A DNA stretch of 64,000 bases from Alkalimarinus alittae (GCF_026016465.1 NZ_CP100390.1:3848501-3912500); one strand, 5' to 3'. Counted from the stretch's first letter, positions 16,963-30,008 are shown. Notes: a model not told the origin generated them from the letters alone. Numbers and translations are program-made.

Positions 16963-18327
16963 TTACGCTTTCAATGCGTAGCGAAATGAGTTCAAAGCCT
17001 GTTCATCTACATGAGCTTTATCTATTTTTAGATAAGCCGCTCGTTCCTCTATTACGACAACAACGTCCTCAACACCCTGAATATCAAACAACTCATCAGA
17101 AACCACTGCTGCTTCCGCCTCAGTTAGCACAACATTTAGTTTAAGCGTTCGACTCGTTGAGTAACTCGGTGTTCGCATCGTGAGCGCAATCAAAAACCAC
17201 ACTCCACCTAGAACAGCAGAGGTGTAGTAAATAACCTCCCCCCCCCAATTAGAAAGTACCCAGCCACCAACAGCTCCACCTAAAAAGGCACCAAAAAATT
17301 GACTGGTGGAGTAGATTCCCATTGCGGTCCCACGTGCACCTGCAGGCGCTTGTTTACTTACGAGTGACGGTAAACTTGCCTCTAGGAGGTTAAACGCCAT
17401 AAAGAATACAAATAACGCGCCCCACATAGCGGCAAGTGAATCATTCACAAAAACCAATAAAATAGACCCTACGGAGAGTTGTAATACCGCCCCCACAAAA
17501 ACGCTTTTTATCTTTCGCTTCTTCTCGCCAATGATAATAAAAGGCACCATCGCAAAGAATGCCGTCACCATAACCGATAAATAGACCCACCAATGCGCCT
17601 GACGGTCGAGCTGAATATCGTTAACTAATGAAAGGGGTACCGCTATAAATAGCGCTGTTAATATAAGGTGCAACACAAAAATGCCAATATCTAACCGCAG
17701 CAAATCTGGATTTTTTAATAATTCAAAAAATTGTCCTCTAACCGCTCGGGTATCTCGATGCGCATGCGTTGCGACTGGCGTAGGTACCACAAACAGTATA
17801 ATGAGAATGCCAGCAATGGCGAACGCAGCCGTAAGCCAGAAGATTCCGCTTAAACCAAAAAAACCAGAAACCACAGGCCCAGCAACTAACGCAACAGAAA
17901 ATGAAAGCCCGATAGACATCCCGACAATAGCCATCGCCTTAGTACGACTTTCTTCGGTAGTGAGATCACTTAGCAGTGCCATTAGTACACTCGCGATAGC
18001 ACCAGCACCTTGCAATAAGCGTCCAGCAATTACGCCATATATACTCTCTGAGGTTGCGGCCACCACACTGCCTAGGCAAAAGATAATAAGACCGATGATA
18101 ATCATTTTCTTCCGTCCGAATCGATCAGACAGCATACCAAACGGTACCTGTAATAACGCCTGCGTAAGTCCATATGCGCCAATGGCAAGACCTATCAAAA
18201 AACCATTTGCACCATTAAGTTCATCACCTAGCAATACAAACACAGGCAGAACCATAAATAGGCCCAACATACGCATCGCATATAAAAGCGCGAGAGAATA
18301 TACGGAACGCTTTTCACTGACGTTCAT
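16963..18327 (-). CDS. YajR-like MFS transporter
   Basis: Drug/proton antiporter-type major facilitator with 12 membrane helices and a C-terminal soluble domain. The A-loop motif GMLSDRFGRKK lies between helices 2 and 3. The last 65 or so residues (LTEAEAAVVSDELFDIQGVE, then VVVIEERAAYLKIDKAHVDEQ) resemble the ferredoxin-like YAM domain of E. coli YajR. The frame opens at TTG 18348, but ATG 18327 gives the usual MNVSEKRSVYSLALLYAMRM beginning, with GGAG upstream. Substrate is unknown. It is placed between ssb and divergent uvrA, as in many relatives. Confidence 0.87.
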   Translation of the reverse strand: MNVSEKRSVYSLALLYAMRMLGLFMVLPVFVLLGDELNGANGFLIGLAIGAYGLTQALLQVPFGMLSDRFGRKKMIIIGLIIFCLGSVVAATSESIYGVIAGRLLQGAGAIASVLMALLSDLTTEESRTKAMAIVGMSIGLSFSVALVAGPVVSGFFGLSGIFWLTAAFAIAGILIILFVVPTPVATHAHRDTRAVRGQFFELLKNPDLLRLDIGIFVLHLILTALFIAVPLSLVNDIQLDRQAHWWVYLSVMVTAFFAMVPFIIIGEKKRKIKSVFVGAVLQLSVGSILLVFVNDSLAAMWGALFVFFMAFNLLEASLPSLVSKQAPAGARGTAMGIYSTSQFFGAFLGGAVGGWVLSNWGGEVIYYTSAVLGGVWFLIALTMRTPSYSTSRTLKLNVVLTEAEAAVVSDELFDIQGVEDVVVVIEERAAYLKIDKAHVDEQALNSFRYALKA

Positions 18328-18432
18328 TAAGATCGCTACTCCGAGCAAAGAAATGAGAGATAGATTCTACAAGGGCAGGCATTTTAACAAAATGATCTAC
18401 GTCGTGCAGACAAAATATTATACAACTTAACT

Positions 18433-18462
18433 TTGAGACCTCATGCTATAAAACAGTATAAT
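18433..18462 (+). promoter_or_regulatory. Candidate uvrA promoter
   Basis: TTGAGA (18433-18438), 18-base spacer, then a perfect TATAAT (18457-18462), 30 bases before the uvrA ATG. An AACAGTA half-site resembling a LexA half-box falls in the spacer/-10 border, but the other half is not conserved, so SOS control is not shown. Confidence 0.6.
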
Positions 18463-18492
18463 GAAATACTATTTTCAAACTAATTGGCTGTT

Positions 18493-21330
18493 ATGGATAA
18501 AATTCTAGTTCGCGGGGCTCGCACCCATAATCTCAAGAACATTGATATCGAAATCCCAAGAGATAAATTGATTGTCATAACAGGTCTTTCCGGCTCGGGT
18601 AAGTCATCACTTGCGTTTGATACGCTATATGCCGAAGGCCAAAGACGTTACGTTGAGTCTCTATCGACGTACGCGAGACAATTTTTATCAATGATGGAAA
18701 AACCCGATGTTGATCATATAGAGGGGCTTTCTCCCGCTATTTCTATTGAACAGAAATCAACGTCGCACAATCCACGCTCCACTGTGGGTACCATCACTGA
18801 GATATATGATTATCTAAGACTTCTTTTTGCTCGCGCGGGTGAACCCAAATGTCCGGAGCACAACGAGCCACTTGAAGCCCAAACCATAAGCCAAATGGTT
18901 GACTTGGTTATGGCGCAGCCAGAAGATTCCAAGCTGATGATGCTGGCACCGGTCATCAAAAACCGAAAAGGCGAACATCTGCACGTGTTTCAAGAGTTGC
19001 GCAGCCAAGGGTTTATTCGTGCTCGAATTGACGGCATTGTTACCGACCTTGACGATACGCCCGATTTAGAAAAAAACAAAAAACACACTATTGAGGTCGT
19101 TATTGACCGATTTAAAGTGCGTGAAGGGATACAGCAACGGCTAGCAGAGTCATTTGAGACCTGCATTGGTCTCACTGACGGCATTGCTTTAGTTGCACCT
19201 ATGGAAGGTAACGGAGAAGAACTGATATTTTCGGCTCGCTTTGCTTGCCCACATTGCGGCTACGCAATCAGTGAACTCGAACCTAGAATTTTCTCGTTTA
19301 ACAACCCCGCTGGGGCATGCCCCACTTGTGACGGACTTGGCGTTAAGCAATTCTTTGATGCGAATAAGCTCATCAAACACCCTGAACTAACGCTAGCAGA
19401 AGGTGCGATAAAGGGCTGGGATAGACGAACGGTTTATTACTATCAAATGCTTACAAGCCTTGCTGATCATTTTGATGTGGAGTTGGAGCAACCATTTGAA
19501 CAACTGCCTGAAGCATTTAGAAAAACCATACTTCATGGCAGTGGCACTGAAAAGATTTCATTCAATTACGTCAATACTCGCGGCGATATAGTACAGCGTG
19601 AACATCCGTTTGAGGGTGTAATGCCTAACATGGAGCGGCGCTATCGTGAGACTGAATCCCAAATGGTTCGGGATGATCTTTCTAAACTACTGACACATAA
19701 ATCATGCCCAGACTGTCACGGCTCTCGCTTAAAAGAAGCCGCCAGACACGTTTTCATAAATGATAAAAAGCTACCCGATATTACGGCAATGCCCGTCGGA
19801 CGAGCCTTCGAGTATTTTTCTACATTAAAACTTGAAGGTCGACGTGGTGAAATTGCTGAGAAAATCCTTACAGAAATACAACAAAGGCTTCAGTTCTTAG
19901 TCAATGTAGGACTAGACTATTTAACGCTTGACCGTAGTGCAGATACGTTGTCAGGCGGAGAAGCACAACGAATCAGACTCGCCAGCCAGATAGGCGCGGG
20001 ACTCGTCGGCGTCATGTATATCTTAGATGAACCTTCGATTGGTCTTCATCAACGAGATAATGACAGATTACTTAACACCCTGACTCACCTTCGTGACTTA
20101 GGCAATACAGTTATCGTTGTTGAGCATGATGAAGACGCCATACGTTTGGCTGATTATGTTGTCGATATCGGCCCAGGCGCAGGTGTACACGGCGGCCAAG
20201 TCATTGCTGCAGGTACACCTGCTGAAGTTATGGCAAATGAAAATTCAATTACAGGTCAATATTTATCAGGCAAAAAGTGTATTGAAGTCCCTTCGAAACG
20301 ACTCCCTTATGATAAAACCAAGACTATGCGCTTAACGGGCGCATCGGGTAATAACCTCAATAATGTAAGCTTAACCATTCCACTTGGGTTATTAACCTGT
20401 ATTACGGGTGTCTCTGGGTCAGGAAAATCAACACTCATAAACGGTACTCTTTATCCCATTGCCGCGACGGCACTGAATAACGCAACAACACTCACCATTC
20501 AGCCTCATGACAAAATAGAAGGCTTAGATCAACTCGATAAAGTAATAGATATTGATCAAAGCCCAATTGGGAGAACACCTAGATCAAACCCAGCAACCTA
20601 TACGGGTATTTTCACTCCTATACGAGAACTTTATTCAGGTACCCACGAGGCTCGGTCTAGAGGTTACAAACCAGGCCGATTTAGCTTCAATGTAAAAGGC
20701 GGTCGCTGTGAAGCCTGCCAAGGTGATGGTGTCATAAAGGTAGAGATGCATTTCTTACCCGACGTATATGTACCCTGTGATAGCTGTAAAGGTAAACGCT
20801 ATAACCGTGAAACGCTTGATATCAAGTACAAGGGCAAAAGCATTCATGAGGTGCTAGACCTAACAGTTGAAGATGCACGAGAGTTTTTTGACTCTGTTCC
20901 ATTTTTGGCTAAAAAGCTTCAGACATTAATCGATGTTGGTCTTTCATATATTCGGTTAGGCCAAAGTGCCGTCACGCTTTCAGGCGGTGAAGCACAACGC
21001 GTTAAGCTAGCCAAAGAACTTTCCAAACGTGACACAGGCAAGACACTTTACATACTGGATGAACCCACCACAGGGCTACATTTTTACGACATTCAGCAGC
21101 TTCTAAATGTTTTACATAAGTTAAGGGAGCATGGAAACACGATTGTAGTTATAGAGCACAACCTAGACGTTGTGAAGACTGCGGACTGGATAATCGATTT
21201 GGGGCCGGAAGGCGGCACAGGAGGTGGCAATATTGTTGCCGAAGGCACGCCAGAAGATGTCGCTGCAGTTGAAGGGTCTCACACCGGGAAGTTTCTTGGA
21301 GAGCTTCTGGACCGCAAGAAAGTGAAATAA
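18493..21330 (+). CDS. uvrA: Excinuclease ABC subunit A
   Basis: DNA-damage-sensing ATPase of nucleotide excision repair. Two ABC ATPase halves are present: Walker [10 protein letters not shown] near 32 and GVSGSGKST near 640, with two LSGGEAQR signatures and two zinc-binding cysteine clusters (CPHCGY...CPTCDG near 255-280 and CEACQGDG...CDSCKGKR near 740-765). The frame opens at TTG 18484, but ATG 18493 gives [16 protein letters not shown], matching the family start. At 945 residues it is full length. Confidence 0.97.
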   Translation: MDKILVRGARTHNLKNIDIEIPRDKLIVITGLSGSGKSSLAFDTLYAEGQRRYVESLSTYARQFLSMMEKPDVDHIEGLSPAISIEQKSTSHNPRSTVGTITEIYDYLRLLFARAGEPKCPEHNEPLEAQTISQMVDLVMAQPEDSKLMMLAPVIKNRKGEHLHVFQELRSQGFIRARIDGIVTDLDDTPDLEKNKKHTIEVVIDRFKVREGIQQRLAESFETCIGLTDGIALVAPMEGNGEELIFSARFACPHCGYAISELEPRIFSFNNPAGACPTCDGLGVKQFFDANKLIKHPELTLAEGAIKGWDRRTVYYYQMLTSLADHFDVELEQPFEQLPEAFRKTILHGSGTEKISFNYVNTRGDIVQREHPFEGVMPNMERRYRETESQMVRDDLSKLLTHKSCPDCHGSRLKEAARHVFINDKKLPDITAMPVGRAFEYFSTLKLEGRRGEIAEKILTEIQQRLQFLVNVGLDYLTLDRSADTLSGGEAQRIRLASQIGAGLVGVMYILDEPSIGLHQRDNDRLLNTLTHLRDLGNTVIVVEHDEDAIRLADYVVDIGPGAGVHGGQVIAAGTPAEVMANENSITGQYLSGKKCIEVPSKRLPYDKTKTMRLTGASGNNLNNVSLTIPLGLLTCITGVSGSGKSTLINGTLYPIAATALNNATTLTIQPHDKIEGLDQLDKVIDIDQSPIGRTPRSNPATYTGIFTPIRELYSGTHEARSRGYKPGRFSFNVKGGRCEACQGDGVIKVEMHFLPDVYVPCDSCKGKRYNRETLDIKYKGKSIHEVLDLTVEDAREFFDSVPFLAKKLQTLIDVGLSYIRLGQSAVTLSGGEAQRVKLAKELSKRDTGKTLYILDEPTTGLHFYDIQQLLNVLHKLREHGNTIVVIEHNLDVVKTADWIIDLGPEGGTGGGNIVAEGTPEDVAAVEGSHTGKFLGELLDRKKVK

Positions 21331-21337
21331 CCCATAT

Positions 21338-21368
21338 AAGGCCTACACTAACTGTTTGTGTAGGCCTT
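21338..21368 (+). terminator. Hairpin downstream of uvrA
   Basis: Perfect 11-bp stem AAGGCCTACAC/GTGTAGGCCTT with a 9-base loop, starting seven bases after the uvrA stop. There is no T-tract, so it may terminate weakly or protect the 3' end. Confidence 0.55.
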
Positions 21369-21406
21369 ACAATCGGGGTCAAACATATATCTGATCACAA
21401 AAAAGC

Positions 21407-21434
21407 AAAAAGCCGACAATTAAGTCGGCTTTTT
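21407..21434 (-). terminator. Terminator of the alpha operon (after rplQ)
   Basis: AAAAAGCCGAC-aattaa-GTCGGCTTTTT, an 11-bp stem with A/T-rich ends, 20 bases beyond the rplQ stop. Bidirectional, so it may also stop uvrA transcription. Confidence 0.85.
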
Positions 21435-21453
21435 TACGAGTCTAGAAAAGTAA

Positions 21454-21840
21454 TTACTCTTCGTCGTCGCTCTCTACTTCTACTGGACGATCCACAAGCT
21501 CAACATAAGCCATAGGAGCGCTATCACCAGCACGTAAACCACACTTTAGAATACGTATGTATCCACCAGGACGGCTCTCATAGCGAGGACCTAACTCATT
21601 AAACAACTTAGCTACAGCTTCGTTGCAACGCAATCTTGCGAAAGCCAAACGACGATTAGCTACTGTATCTTTCTTAGCTAATGTTATTAAAGGCTCTGCT
21701 ACTGTTCGCAACTCTTTTGCCTTTGGCAAAGTTGTTTTGATCAGCTCATGCTCAACAAGCGATGAGGTCATGTTACGGAACATGGCCTTACGGTGTGAAC
21801 TATTGCGATTAAACTTACGACCACTTTTACGATGACGCAT
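21454..21840 (-). CDS. rplQ: 50S ribosomal protein L17
   Basis: 128-residue large-subunit protein near the exit tunnel. The start [20 protein letters not shown] and the motif [18 protein letters not shown] are characteristic. Last gene of the alpha operon (rpsM-rpsK-rpsD-rpoA-rplQ), 31 bases after rpoA. The tail is acidic (VEVESDDEE), as in some marine relatives. Confidence 0.97.
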   Translation of the reverse strand: MRHRKSGRKFNRNSSHRKAMFRNMTSSLVEHELIKTTLPKAKELRTVAEPLITLAKKDTVANRRLAFARLRCNEAVAKLFNELGPRYESRPGGYIRILKCGLRAGDSAPMAYVELVDRPVEVESDDEE

Positions 21841-21871
21841 TTCTCTAATTCCTTACCTGATTACCCTGAGG

Positions 21872-22876
21872 TTAGCCACCCAGTACCCTGTCATCACCCT
21901 TCAAACTAGCCGGAGGCCAGTTCTCTAGACGCATACCCAGAGAGAGACCACGAGATGCCAAAACATCTTTAATCTCTGTAAGCGACTTCTTACCCAAATT
22001 AGGTGTTTTAAGAAGTTCTACCTCAGTACGCTGAATCAGGTCACCAATGTAGTATATATTCTCGGCCTTCAAGCAGTTAGCAGAACGAACAGTTAGCTCA
22101 AGATCGTCAACTGGACGAAGAAGTATAGGATCAACCTCTTCCTCTTCCTCAACTTGCTCAGGCTCCTTCTCGTTATCAAAATTAACGAACACCGACAATT
22201 GCTGTTGCAATATGGTTGCTGCACGACGAATTGACTCTTCAGGATCAATAGTACCGTTTGTTTCCAAATCGATAACTAATTTATCCAAATCAGTACGCTG
22301 TTCAACACGAGCACTCTCGACAGAGTATGCAACTCGTAAAACAGGACTAAAAGAAGAATCCAATTGCAATTTACCTATTGCTCTTGTTTCATCTTCACCA
22401 GTCATGCGTTGATCCGCAGGCTCATAGCCTCGACCTAACATAACCTTCAGTTTCATATTGATTTCACCCGCCGCGCCCAAGTGACAAATCACATGGTCAG
22501 GGTTTGCAATTTCAACATCATGATCTAACTGAATATCACTTGCCAACACTGGGCCTTCGCCCTTTTTGGTCAACGTCAATGTTGCTTCTTCACGGCTATG
22601 CATAGTGATAGCCAACCCCTTGAGGTTTAGAAGGATTTCAATAACGTCTTCCTGAACACCTTCAATAGCACTGTATTCATGAAGTACGCCATCAATTTCT
22701 GCCTCAACTACCGCACTTCCTGGCATTGAAGACAATAAAATCCGACGCAGAGCACTACCTAGTGTATGTCCAAACCCGCGCTCTAAAGGCTCTAAAATCA
22801 CCTTTGCATGAGTTGGGTTAATTTCCTGTACTTCAATGTTACGAGGATTCAAGAATTCATTTACTGAACGCTGCAT
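21872..22876 (-). CDS. rpoA: RNA polymerase alpha subunit
   Basis: 334-residue alpha subunit. The N-terminal domain (about 1-230) mediates dimerisation and contacts beta/beta'; it has [20 protein letters not shown]. An acidic linker ([13 protein letters not shown]) leads to the C-terminal DNA- and activator-binding domain (about 250-320), which includes [20 protein letters not shown]. Standard length and position between rpsD and rplQ. Confidence 0.98.
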   Translation of the reverse strand: MQRSVNEFLNPRNIEVQEINPTHAKVILEPLERGFGHTLGSALRRILLSSMPGSAVVEAEIDGVLHEYSAIEGVQEDVIEILLNLKGLAITMHSREEATLTLTKKGEGPVLASDIQLDHDVEIANPDHVICHLGAAGEINMKLKVMLGRGYEPADQRMTGEDETRAIGKLQLDSSFSPVLRVAYSVESARVEQRTDLDKLVIDLETNGTIDPEESIRRAATILQQQLSVFVNFDNEKEPEQVEEEEEVDPILLRPVDDLELTVRSANCLKAENIYYIGDLIQRTEVELLKTPNLGKKSLTEIKDVLASRGLSLGMRLENWPPASLKGDDRVLGG

Positions 22877-22912
22877 AAACGGCCCTATTCGCTCTATTGT
22901 TCTGCTTAAACC

Positions 22913-23533
22913 TTACTTGGAGTAAAGTTCCACGATCAAGTTTTCGTTGATTTCAGCGGAAAGTTCCGAACGTTCTGGTGCGGCTTTAAATGTGCCTACC
23001 AATTTGCTCGAATCAACTTCTACCCACTCAACCGGTGCGCGATTTGCTGCTAATTCAATCGCGTTTTTAATACGCAACTGATTTTTAGCTTTCTCACGCA
23101 CACTAACAACGTCACCTGCAGCTATCTGATAAGACGCAATGTTCACAACCTTATCGTTTACAAGAATACTCTTGTGAGATACTAACTGACGAGATTCAGC
23201 ACGCGTTGCACCAAACCCCATACGGTAAACTACGTTATCAAGACGCTGCTCAAGGATCTGAAGAAGGTTTTCACCTGCAACACCTTTACGACGAGCTGCT
23301 TCTTTATAGTAACCACGAAACTGTTTTTCAAGAACACCATAAGTACGACGTACTTTTTGCTTCTCTCTTAACTGTAAACCGTATTCCGACAAACGTGTTC
23401 TACGTGCGCCGTGTTGCCCTGGAGGGGTTTCGATATTACATTTTGAATCTAACGCGCGAGCGCCACTTTTCAAAAATAAATCTGTCCCTTCACGACGAGA
23501 CAGTTTACATTTTGGACCAATATAACGTGCCAT
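22913..23533 (-). CDS. rpsD: 30S ribosomal protein S4
   Basis: 206-residue primary 16S rRNA-binding protein and, in E. coli, translational repressor of the alpha operon. The start [20 protein letters not shown] is standard, and the S4 RNA-binding domain (about 95-160) has [20 protein letters not shown]. It is the zinc-free type: no N-terminal CxxC cluster. Confidence 0.97.
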   Translation of the reverse strand: MARYIGPKCKLSRREGTDLFLKSGARALDSKCNIETPPGQHGARRTRLSEYGLQLREKQKVRRTYGVLEKQFRGYYKEAARRKGVAGENLLQILEQRLDNVVYRMGFGATRAESRQLVSHKSILVNDKVVNIASYQIAAGDVVSVREKAKNQLRIKNAIELAANRAPVEWVEVDSSKLVGTFKAAPERSELSAEINENLIVELYSK

Positions 23534-23548
23534 TTACTGTCTCCTTAA

Positions 23549-23938
23549 TTATACGCGACGCTTTTTAGGCGGGCGGCACCCATTATGAGGAATAGGAGTC
23601 ACATCAATAATACTAGTGATCTTATATCCACAAGAATTTAGTGCCCGAACAGCGGACTCGCGTCCTGGCCCAGGACCTTTAACCATAACATCTAGGTTTT
23701 TTAGGCCGTATTCAGCAGCCGCTTTACCGGCTCTTTCAGCTGCTACCTGCGCAGCAAAAGGTGTACTCTTTCGTGAACCACGGAAACCAGAACCACCTGC
23801 GGTGGCCCAAGACAATGCATTGCCTTGACGGTCTGTAATGGTCACGATCGTGTTATTGAAAGACGCGTGTATGTGCGCCATTCCATCAACAACAGTCTTT
23901 TTCACCTTCTTACGGGTACGTGTACCTGGCTTAGCCAT
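23549..23938 (-). CDS. rpsK: 30S ribosomal protein S11
   Basis: 129-residue platform protein of the small subunit near the Shine-Dalgarno helix. Diagnostic stretches are [19 protein letters not shown] and the C-terminal [13 protein letters not shown]. Alpha operon, 12 bases after rpsM. Confidence 0.98.
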   Translation of the reverse strand: MAKPGTRTRKKVKKTVVDGMAHIHASFNNTIVTITDRQGNALSWATAGGSGFRGSRKSTPFAAQVAAERAGKAAAEYGLKNLDVMVKGPGPGRESAVRALNSCGYKITSIIDVTPIPHNGCRPPKKRRV

Positions 23939-23950
23939 TCCTGTATCCTA

Positions 23951-24307
23951 TTATTTACGAATCGGTTTGCGAGGGCCTTTACGGGTTCTAGCATTGGTCT
24001 TACTACGCTGACCACGCACAGGCAAGCTGTGACGGTGACGTAGACCACGGTAGCAACCAAGATCCTTCAAACGCTTAATGTTCATTTGTACTTCACGACG
24101 CAAATCACCCTCAACAGTCATACTGGTGAGTTCATTACGTATCGCATCCAACTGCTCTTCAGTTAAATCTTTAACTTTTGCAGTCGTTTTAACGCCAGTG
24201 GCGTCGCAAAGCTTGTTTGCTGTAGTTCTTCCAACACCATATATATAGGTTAGGGAGATAACAGCGTGTTTATTGTCGGGTATATTGACACCGGCTATAC
24301 GAGCCAT
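23951..24307 (-). CDS. rpsM: 30S ribosomal protein S13
   Basis: 118-residue head protein contacting P-site tRNA and the intersubunit bridge. [20 protein letters not shown] and the basic tail ([20 protein letters not shown]) are typical. First gene of the alpha operon, preceded by a hairpin that separates it from rpmJ. Confidence 0.98.
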   Translation of the reverse strand: MARIAGVNIPDNKHAVISLTYIYGVGRTTANKLCDATGVKTTAKVKDLTEEQLDAIRNELTSMTVEGDLRREVQMNIKRLKDLGCYRGLRHRHSLPVRGQRSKTNARTRKGPRKPIRK

Positions 24308-24370
24308 CTATCTTACTCCGCGTTTAACGCATTGCTATTAAGGGAACATCATAAAAAAGGCGCAAAATAG

Positions 24371-24401
24371 TAACGCTTGATCAAAAATAAATCAAGCGTT
24401 A
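24371..24401 (-). terminator. Hairpin between rpmJ and rpsM (spc operon end)
   Basis: Perfect 11-bp stem TAACGCTTGAT/ATCAAGCGTTA with an A-rich 9-base loop, in the 121-base gap after rpmJ. The expected function is termination or attenuation at the end of the spc operon, with the alpha-operon promoter downstream; a clean T-tract is lacking. Confidence 0.6.
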
Positions 24402-24428
24402 TTTAATTACACTTCTTAGTGACAAGGA

Positions 24429-24542
24429 TTAACCTTGACGCTGCTTATGACGTGGTTCTGTGCAAATGACTCTTACTGCGCCATTGCGACGGATTATTTT
24501 ACAGTTACGGCAAATTTTCTTTACCGATGCGCGCACTTTCAT
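24429..24542 (-). CDS. rpmJ: 50S ribosomal protein L36
   Basis: 37-residue protein: [20 protein letters not shown] then [17 protein letters not shown]. The zinc-ribbon ligands C11, C14, C27 and H32 are all present, so this is the zinc-binding type. It lies between secY and rpsM, its standard place at the end of the spc operon. Confidence 0.96.
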   Translation of the reverse strand: MKVRASVKKICRNCKIIRRNGAVRVICTEPRHKQRQG

Positions 24543-24588
24543 GATACGACTCCAAGTTGAGCTGCACTATTGAGGTTCTCTACCTCAA

Positions 24589-25899
<1,311 letters not shown>

Positions 25900-26334
25900 T
25901 TAGTCCTCGACTTTACCGCCTGCTGCAGTAATCGCTTCACGTGCACCTTTGGTGACACCTAAGCCCTGAATAGTAACCGCTTTGTTAAGCTCGCCTGACA
26001 AAAATACTTTTGCCGTCTTAGTGTCTCTGCGAACAAGGTTAGCATTTTTCAATGCAGCCAAATCGATCACTTCAACATCTAAAGTTGCTAGCTCACTTAA
26101 ACGAATTTCGGCAGCAAATGCTGACTTTCTTGACGTGAAACCAAATTTTGGCAAACGTCTCTGTAGCGGCTGCTGACCACCCTCGAAACCAGCGGGTACA
26201 GTACCACCAGAACGAGACTTAAGACCTTTATGGCCACGACCACAAGTCTTTCCTAAACCACTACCAATACCACGACCAACACGCTTGGCTGCTTTCTTGG
26301 TACCGGGAGCAGAACTTAGTGAATTAAGACGCAT
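25900..26334 (-). CDS. rplO: 50S ribosomal protein L15
   Basis: 144-residue late-assembly protein. The glycine- and arginine-rich N-terminal extension ([20 protein letters not shown]) and the [12 protein letters not shown] motif identify it. Directly adjoins rpmD and secY. Confidence 0.97.
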   Translation of the reverse strand: MRLNSLSSAPGTKKAAKRVGRGIGSGLGKTCGRGHKGLKSRSGGTVPAGFEGGQQPLQRRLPKFGFTSRKSAFAAEIRLSELATLDVEVIDLAALKNANLVRRDTKTAKVFLSGELNKAVTIQGLGVTKGAREAITAAGGKVED

Positions 26335-26335
26335 C

Positions 26336-26524
26336 TTATTCTCCCTCGACCCTAACCATATAATGTACTTTATTGATCATGCCGCGAACTGAAGGTGTAT
26401 CTTCAACTTCTACAGTGTGACCAATACGACGTAGTCCAAGACCTGCTACACATGCCTGATGCTTTGGTAGTCGGCCAATCGTGCTACGAGTTAATGTAAC
26501 CTGGATTGTCTTAGCCTTAGCCAT
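26336..26524 (-). CDS. rpmD: 50S ribosomal protein L30
   Basis: 62-residue protein with the L30 core [20 protein letters not shown] and [20 protein letters not shown]. Spc operon, between rpsE and rplO, separated by only a few bases. Confidence 0.96.
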   Translation of the reverse strand: MAKAKTIQVTLTRSTIGRLPKHQACVAGLGLRRIGHTVEVEDTPSVRGMINKVHYMVRVEGE

Positions 26525-26528
26525 CGTC

Positions 26529-27029
26529 TTATCCTACAATATCTTCTACTGATTTCCCGCGCTTGGCAGCAATAGATTCTGGAGACTGCATTGCCTTCAG
26601 ACCATTTACAGTAGCACGAACAACGTTAACTGGGTTTGTAGAACCGTAGCACTTAGACAATACGTTCTGTACACCAGCAACTTCTAATACCGCACGCATC
26701 GCACCACCGGCAATAACACCAGTACCCTCAGAAGCAGGCTGCATGTATACCTTAGAGGCACCATGGCGAGCTTTGATAGGGTATTGAAGCGTTGTACCAT
26801 TCAATGCTACATCGATCATGTTTTTACGTGCTGCATCCATTGCTTTTTGAATTGCAACGGGTACTTCACGTGCCTTACCACGACCAAAACCTACGCGACC
26901 ATTTCCGTCACCAACGACCGTCAAAGCAGTGAAGCCGAAAATACGACCACCTTTAACAACTTTCGCTACGCGGTTTACTTGTACTAGCCTCTCCTGAAGT
27001 TCAGGGGCCTTTTGCTCATTAACACTCAT
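26529..27029 (-). CDS. rpsE: 30S ribosomal protein S5
   Basis: 166-residue protein involved in decoding fidelity and the mRNA entry site. The double-stranded-RNA-binding-like N-domain carries [20 protein letters not shown] and [19 protein letters not shown]. Standard length and operon position. Confidence 0.98.
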   Translation of the reverse strand: MSVNEQKAPELQERLVQVNRVAKVVKGGRIFGFTALTVVGDGNGRVGFGRGKAREVPVAIQKAMDAARKNMIDVALNGTTLQYPIKARHGASKVYMQPASEGTGVIAGGAMRAVLEVAGVQNVLSKCYGSTNPVNVVRATVNGLKAMQSPESIAAKRGKSVEDIVG

Positions 27030-27040
27030 GCTGACACCCC

Positions 27041-27391
27041 TTAGAATTCCAGTCCGCTTTCACGTGCCGCTTCAGCTAAAGCCTTAACACGACCGTGATA
27101 TTTATAACCCGAACGATCAAATGCTACTTGTGTAACACCTGCTGCCTTAGCACGTTCAGCAATGAGCTTACCGATTTTTCCTGCGGCTTCAACATTACCT
27201 GTTGATGCACCTTTAAGCTCTTTTTCAACTGTAGAAGCTGAAGCAAGTACCTGACTACCGTCGGCAGAAAATACTTGAGCATACATATGCTGTGGAGTAC
27301 GGTGAACTGACAAGCGTGTTGCACCTAACTCTCTAATTTTAAAACGCGTACTGCGCGCTCTACGTTCTCTTGATTCTGTTTTTGCGCTCAT
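27041..27391 (-). CDS. rplR: 50S ribosomal protein L18
   Basis: 116-residue 5S rRNA-binding protein of the central protuberance. The basic N-terminus ([16 protein letters not shown]) and [20 protein letters not shown] match the family. Confidence 0.97.
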   Translation of the reverse strand: MSAKTESRERRARSTRFKIRELGATRLSVHRTPQHMYAQVFSADGSQVLASASTVEKELKGASTGNVEAAGKIGKLIAERAKAAGVTQVAFDRSGYKYHGRVKALAEAARESGLEF

Positions 27392-27399
27392 AGTGTTAC

Positions 27400-27933
27400 C
27401 TACTTCTTCTTAGCCTCTTTACGCCTTACATTCTCGTCTGAATAACGAACACCTTTACCTTTGTATGGCTCTGGCGGACGGAAGGCTCGAATTTCTGCAG
27501 CTACCTGACCAATTTTTTGCTTATCAATACCTTTGAGCAAAATTTCAGTTTGTGATGGCATCTCAGCAGAAATACCTTCAGGAAGCTCATACTCAACAGG
27601 GTGAGAAAAACCCAATGTAAGATTGATCTTTTTACCTTGAACCTGAGCCCTGTAACCAACACCTACTAGTTGCAGCTTTCTCTCAAATCCTTGGTTAACA
27701 CCAACAACCATGTTGTTGACTAGAGCGCGCGCAGTACCTGCCTGTGCGCGAGAAGCTTTAGCTCCATCACGCGCAGCAAAAGTAATAACGTTATCTTCTT
27801 GCTTCACTTCAACCGCAGAATGAACGCTTAATGAAAGCGCACCTTTACTACCTTTAACTTCGATTTCTTGCCCGTCCAACTTCACCTGAATTCCAGATGG
27901 CAGCTCGACAGGAGAATTAGCAACTCTTGACAT
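27400..27933 (-). CDS. rplF: 50S ribosomal protein L6
   Basis: 177-residue protein near the factor-binding site with two tandem L6 domains. The C-terminal signature [16 protein letters not shown] is clear. Spc operon, between rpsH and rplR. Confidence 0.98.
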   Translation of the reverse strand: MSRVANSPVELPSGIQVKLDGQEIEVKGSKGALSLSVHSAVEVKQEDNVITFAARDGAKASRAQAGTARALVNNMVVGVNQGFERKLQLVGVGYRAQVQGKKINLTLGFSHPVEYELPEGISAEMPSQTEILLKGIDKQKIGQVAAEIRAFRPPEPYKGKGVRYSDENVRRKEAKKK

Positions 27934-27942
27934 GACTACCTC

Positions 27943-28335
27943 CTAGAATACGGTGCAGATGACTTCACCACCGATACCTGCTTCACGAGCAGCGCGATCA
28001 GTCATAACGCCTTTTGATGTTGAAATAATAGCAACACCTAAACCACTAGACACCTTCGGCAATTCGTTTGCACCTTTGTACTGACGCAAACTCGGACGGC
28101 TGACACGTTTAATCGTCTCAATAACCGGCTTTCCTTCGAAGTACTTAAGTTCTACTGTTAAAGTAGGCTTAGTGCCTTCTTCAACATTAAAATCAGTTAT
28201 AAAACCTTCTTGCTTTAGCACTTCCGCTAAAGACACCTTCATCTTTGATGAAGGCATAGTGACAGAGACTTTTTCAGCCATCTGTCCATTACGAATACGT
28301 GTAAACATATCCGCAAGTGTATCTTGCATACTCAT
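27943..28335 (-). CDS. rpsH: 30S ribosomal protein S8
   Basis: 130-residue primary 16S rRNA-binding protein; in E. coli it represses spc operon translation. The frame extends upstream to 28386, but ATG 28335 gives the family start [18 protein letters not shown] and has AGGAG ten bases before it. The C-terminal [20 protein letters not shown] is diagnostic. Confidence 0.97.
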   Translation of the reverse strand: MSMQDTLADMFTRIRNGQMAEKVSVTMPSSKMKVSLAEVLKQEGFITDFNVEEGTKPTLTVELKYFEGKPVIETIKRVSRPSLRQYKGANELPKVSSGLGVAIISTSKGVMTDRAAREAGIGGEVICTVF

Positions 28336-28430
28336 ATAAATGAGACTCCTGCTCTTTTTAGTTGTGCAGCGGAAAGAGAGCGACACTATACACTAGCTGC
28401 CGCTCTCTTAAAACCGCTTACCAACAGTGA

Positions 28431-28736
28431 TTACCAGCTTGCTTTCTTCAAGCCAGGAACATCACCGCTCATACCGTGCTCACGTAACTTAATACGAGAC
28501 AACTTAAACTTACGATATACGCCGTGTGGACGACCGGTAATCTGACAACGATTACGGAGTCTACAAGGGCTAGCATTACGTGGAAGTTTCTGCAATTTAA
28601 CCTGCGCATCCCAACGATCATCATCAGATGTGTTTTGATTTGCAATAATTGCCTTAAGCTCAGCACGCTTTTCAGCAAACTTTGCTACAGTTTTCTCGCG
28701 CTTTAACTCACGCATTTTCATCGAGATTTTTGCCAT
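28431..28736 (-). CDS. rpsN: 30S ribosomal protein S14, zinc-free type
   Basis: 101-residue S14 of the long, zinc-independent class: no CxxC pair, with [20 protein letters not shown] and the terminal [11 protein letters not shown]. Spc operon, between rplE and rpsH, with a 95-base gap to rpsH. Confidence 0.97.
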   Translation of the reverse strand: MAKISMKMRELKREKTVAKFAEKRAELKAIIANQNTSDDDRWDAQVKLQKLPRNASPCRLRNRCQITGRPHGVYRKFKLSRIKLREHGMSGDVPGLKKASW

Positions 28737-28747
28737 GATTCCTTACC

Positions 28748-29287
28748 TTATTTCTTAAAGGGGAAATTAAAGGCTTTCAGCAACGAACGACCTTCTTCAT
28801 CAGTTTTCGCTGAAGTAGTAATCGTGATGTCAAGTCCGCGAATTTTATCCACCTTATCATAATCGATTTCAGGGAATATAATTTGCTCTCTAACACCCAT
28901 GCTGTAGTTACCGCGACCATCGAATGACTTAGGATTTAAGCCACGGAAATCTCGTACACGAGGGATTGCTATATCTACCAATCTCTCGAAGAATTCCCAC
29001 ATACGATCGCCACGAAGAGTTACCTTACAACCAATAGGGTAGCCTTCACGAATTTTGAAGCCTGCAACAGACTTCTTTGCCTTTGTGATTACAGGCTTTT
29101 GACCTGCAAGCTTTTCCATATCCGCAACAGCGTTATCGATCTGCTTTTTATCACCCAAAGCTTCACCAACACCCATATTGAGTGTGATTTTTTCTATCTT
29201 CGGTACCTGCATAACGCTCTTGTAAGCGAACTCACTTTGAAGCGCAGGCATTACCGACTTTTGATACACATCTTTCATTCTAGGCAT
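28748..29287 (-). CDS. rplE: 50S ribosomal protein L5
   Basis: 179-residue 5S rRNA-binding protein contacting P-site tRNA. The frame opens at 29302, but ATG 29287 ([17 protein letters not shown]) has AGGTGG five bases before it and matches family length. Other landmarks are [16 protein letters not shown] and [20 protein letters not shown]. In E. coli the S8 repressor site overlaps this start. Confidence 0.97.
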   Translation of the reverse strand: MPRMKDVYQKSVMPALQSEFAYKSVMQVPKIEKITLNMGVGEALGDKKQIDNAVADMEKLAGQKPVITKAKKSVAGFKIREGYPIGCKVTLRGDRMWEFFERLVDIAIPRVRDFRGLNPKSFDGRGNYSMGVREQIIFPEIDYDKVDKIRGLDITITTSAKTDEEGRSLLKAFNFPFKK

Positions 29288-29305
29288 AATAACCACCTGC
29301 AAGCG

Positions 29306-29623
29306 TTAGCTGCCGATAACCTCGTTATTCGACTTATAGACACGGACTTTAACGCCATCTTCCAAGACTTTAAAGCCTACCCTGTCCGCCTTATTTGTAG
29401 CTGAATTAAAAATAGCTACATTTGAAGCTTGTATTGGCGCTTCCTTTTCGACGATACCGCCTGGAGCGCCTAACATTGGGTTTGGCTTGGTGCTTCGCTT
29501 TATCATGTTAATACCTGATACAACGACACGACCATCTTGCAGAACGCGGACGATTTTCCCGCGCTTGCCTTTGTCCTTGCCCGCTATGACGATCACTTCA
29601 TCGTCACATTTGATCTTTTTCAT
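29306..29623 (-). CDS. rplX: 50S ribosomal protein L24
   Basis: 105-residue assembly-initiator protein with a KOW motif near the start ([20 protein letters not shown]) and [20 protein letters not shown]. Between rplN and rplE. Confidence 0.97.
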   Translation of the reverse strand: MKKIKCDDEVIVIAGKDKGKRGKIVRVLQDGRVVVSGINMIKRSTKPNPMLGAPGGIVEKEAPIQASNVAIFNSATNKADRVGFKVLEDGVKVRVYKSNNEVIGS

Positions 29624-29639
29624 AACCGGCCTCTCATTC

Positions 29640-30008
29640 TTAAAGCACTTCAGGTGCTAAAGAAACAATCTTCATGTATTTATCACCACGCAACTCACGA
29701 GTTACAGGGCCAAAAATACGAGTACCAATAGGCGCATTCTGCTGGTTTAGCAATACTGCAGCATTGCCATCAAAACGGATCAAAGACCCATCCGGACGAC
29801 GAACACCTTTACGAGTACGCACAACCACTGCATTAAGAACCTGACCTTTTTTTACTTTACCGCGAGGAATTGCTTCCTTCACGGTAACTTTTATTACGTC
29901 GCCAATACGAGCGTAGCGTCTATGTGAACCACCCAATACCTTGATACACATAACGCGACGAGCGCCACTGTTATCTGCGACGTCTAGCATCGATTCAGTT
30001 TGAATCAT
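29640..30008 (-). CDS. rplN: 50S ribosomal protein L14
   Basis: 122-residue intersubunit-bridge protein and first gene of the spc operon. A GTG precedes the ATG at 30008; the ATG has GGAG seven bases upstream and gives [18 protein letters not shown], the conserved start. [20 protein letters not shown] is also typical. Confidence 0.98.
   Translation of the reverse strand: MIQTESMLDVADNSGARRVMCIKVLGGSHRRYARIGDVIKVTVKEAIPRGKVKKGQVLNAVVVRTRKGVRRPDGSLIRFDGNAAVLLNQQNAPIGTRIFGPVTRELRGDKYMKIVSLAPEVL

Noticed and set aside
18441..18458. Possible LexA box before uvrA
   Set aside because: Only the AACAGTA half fits; the CTG half at the required spacing reads TCA.
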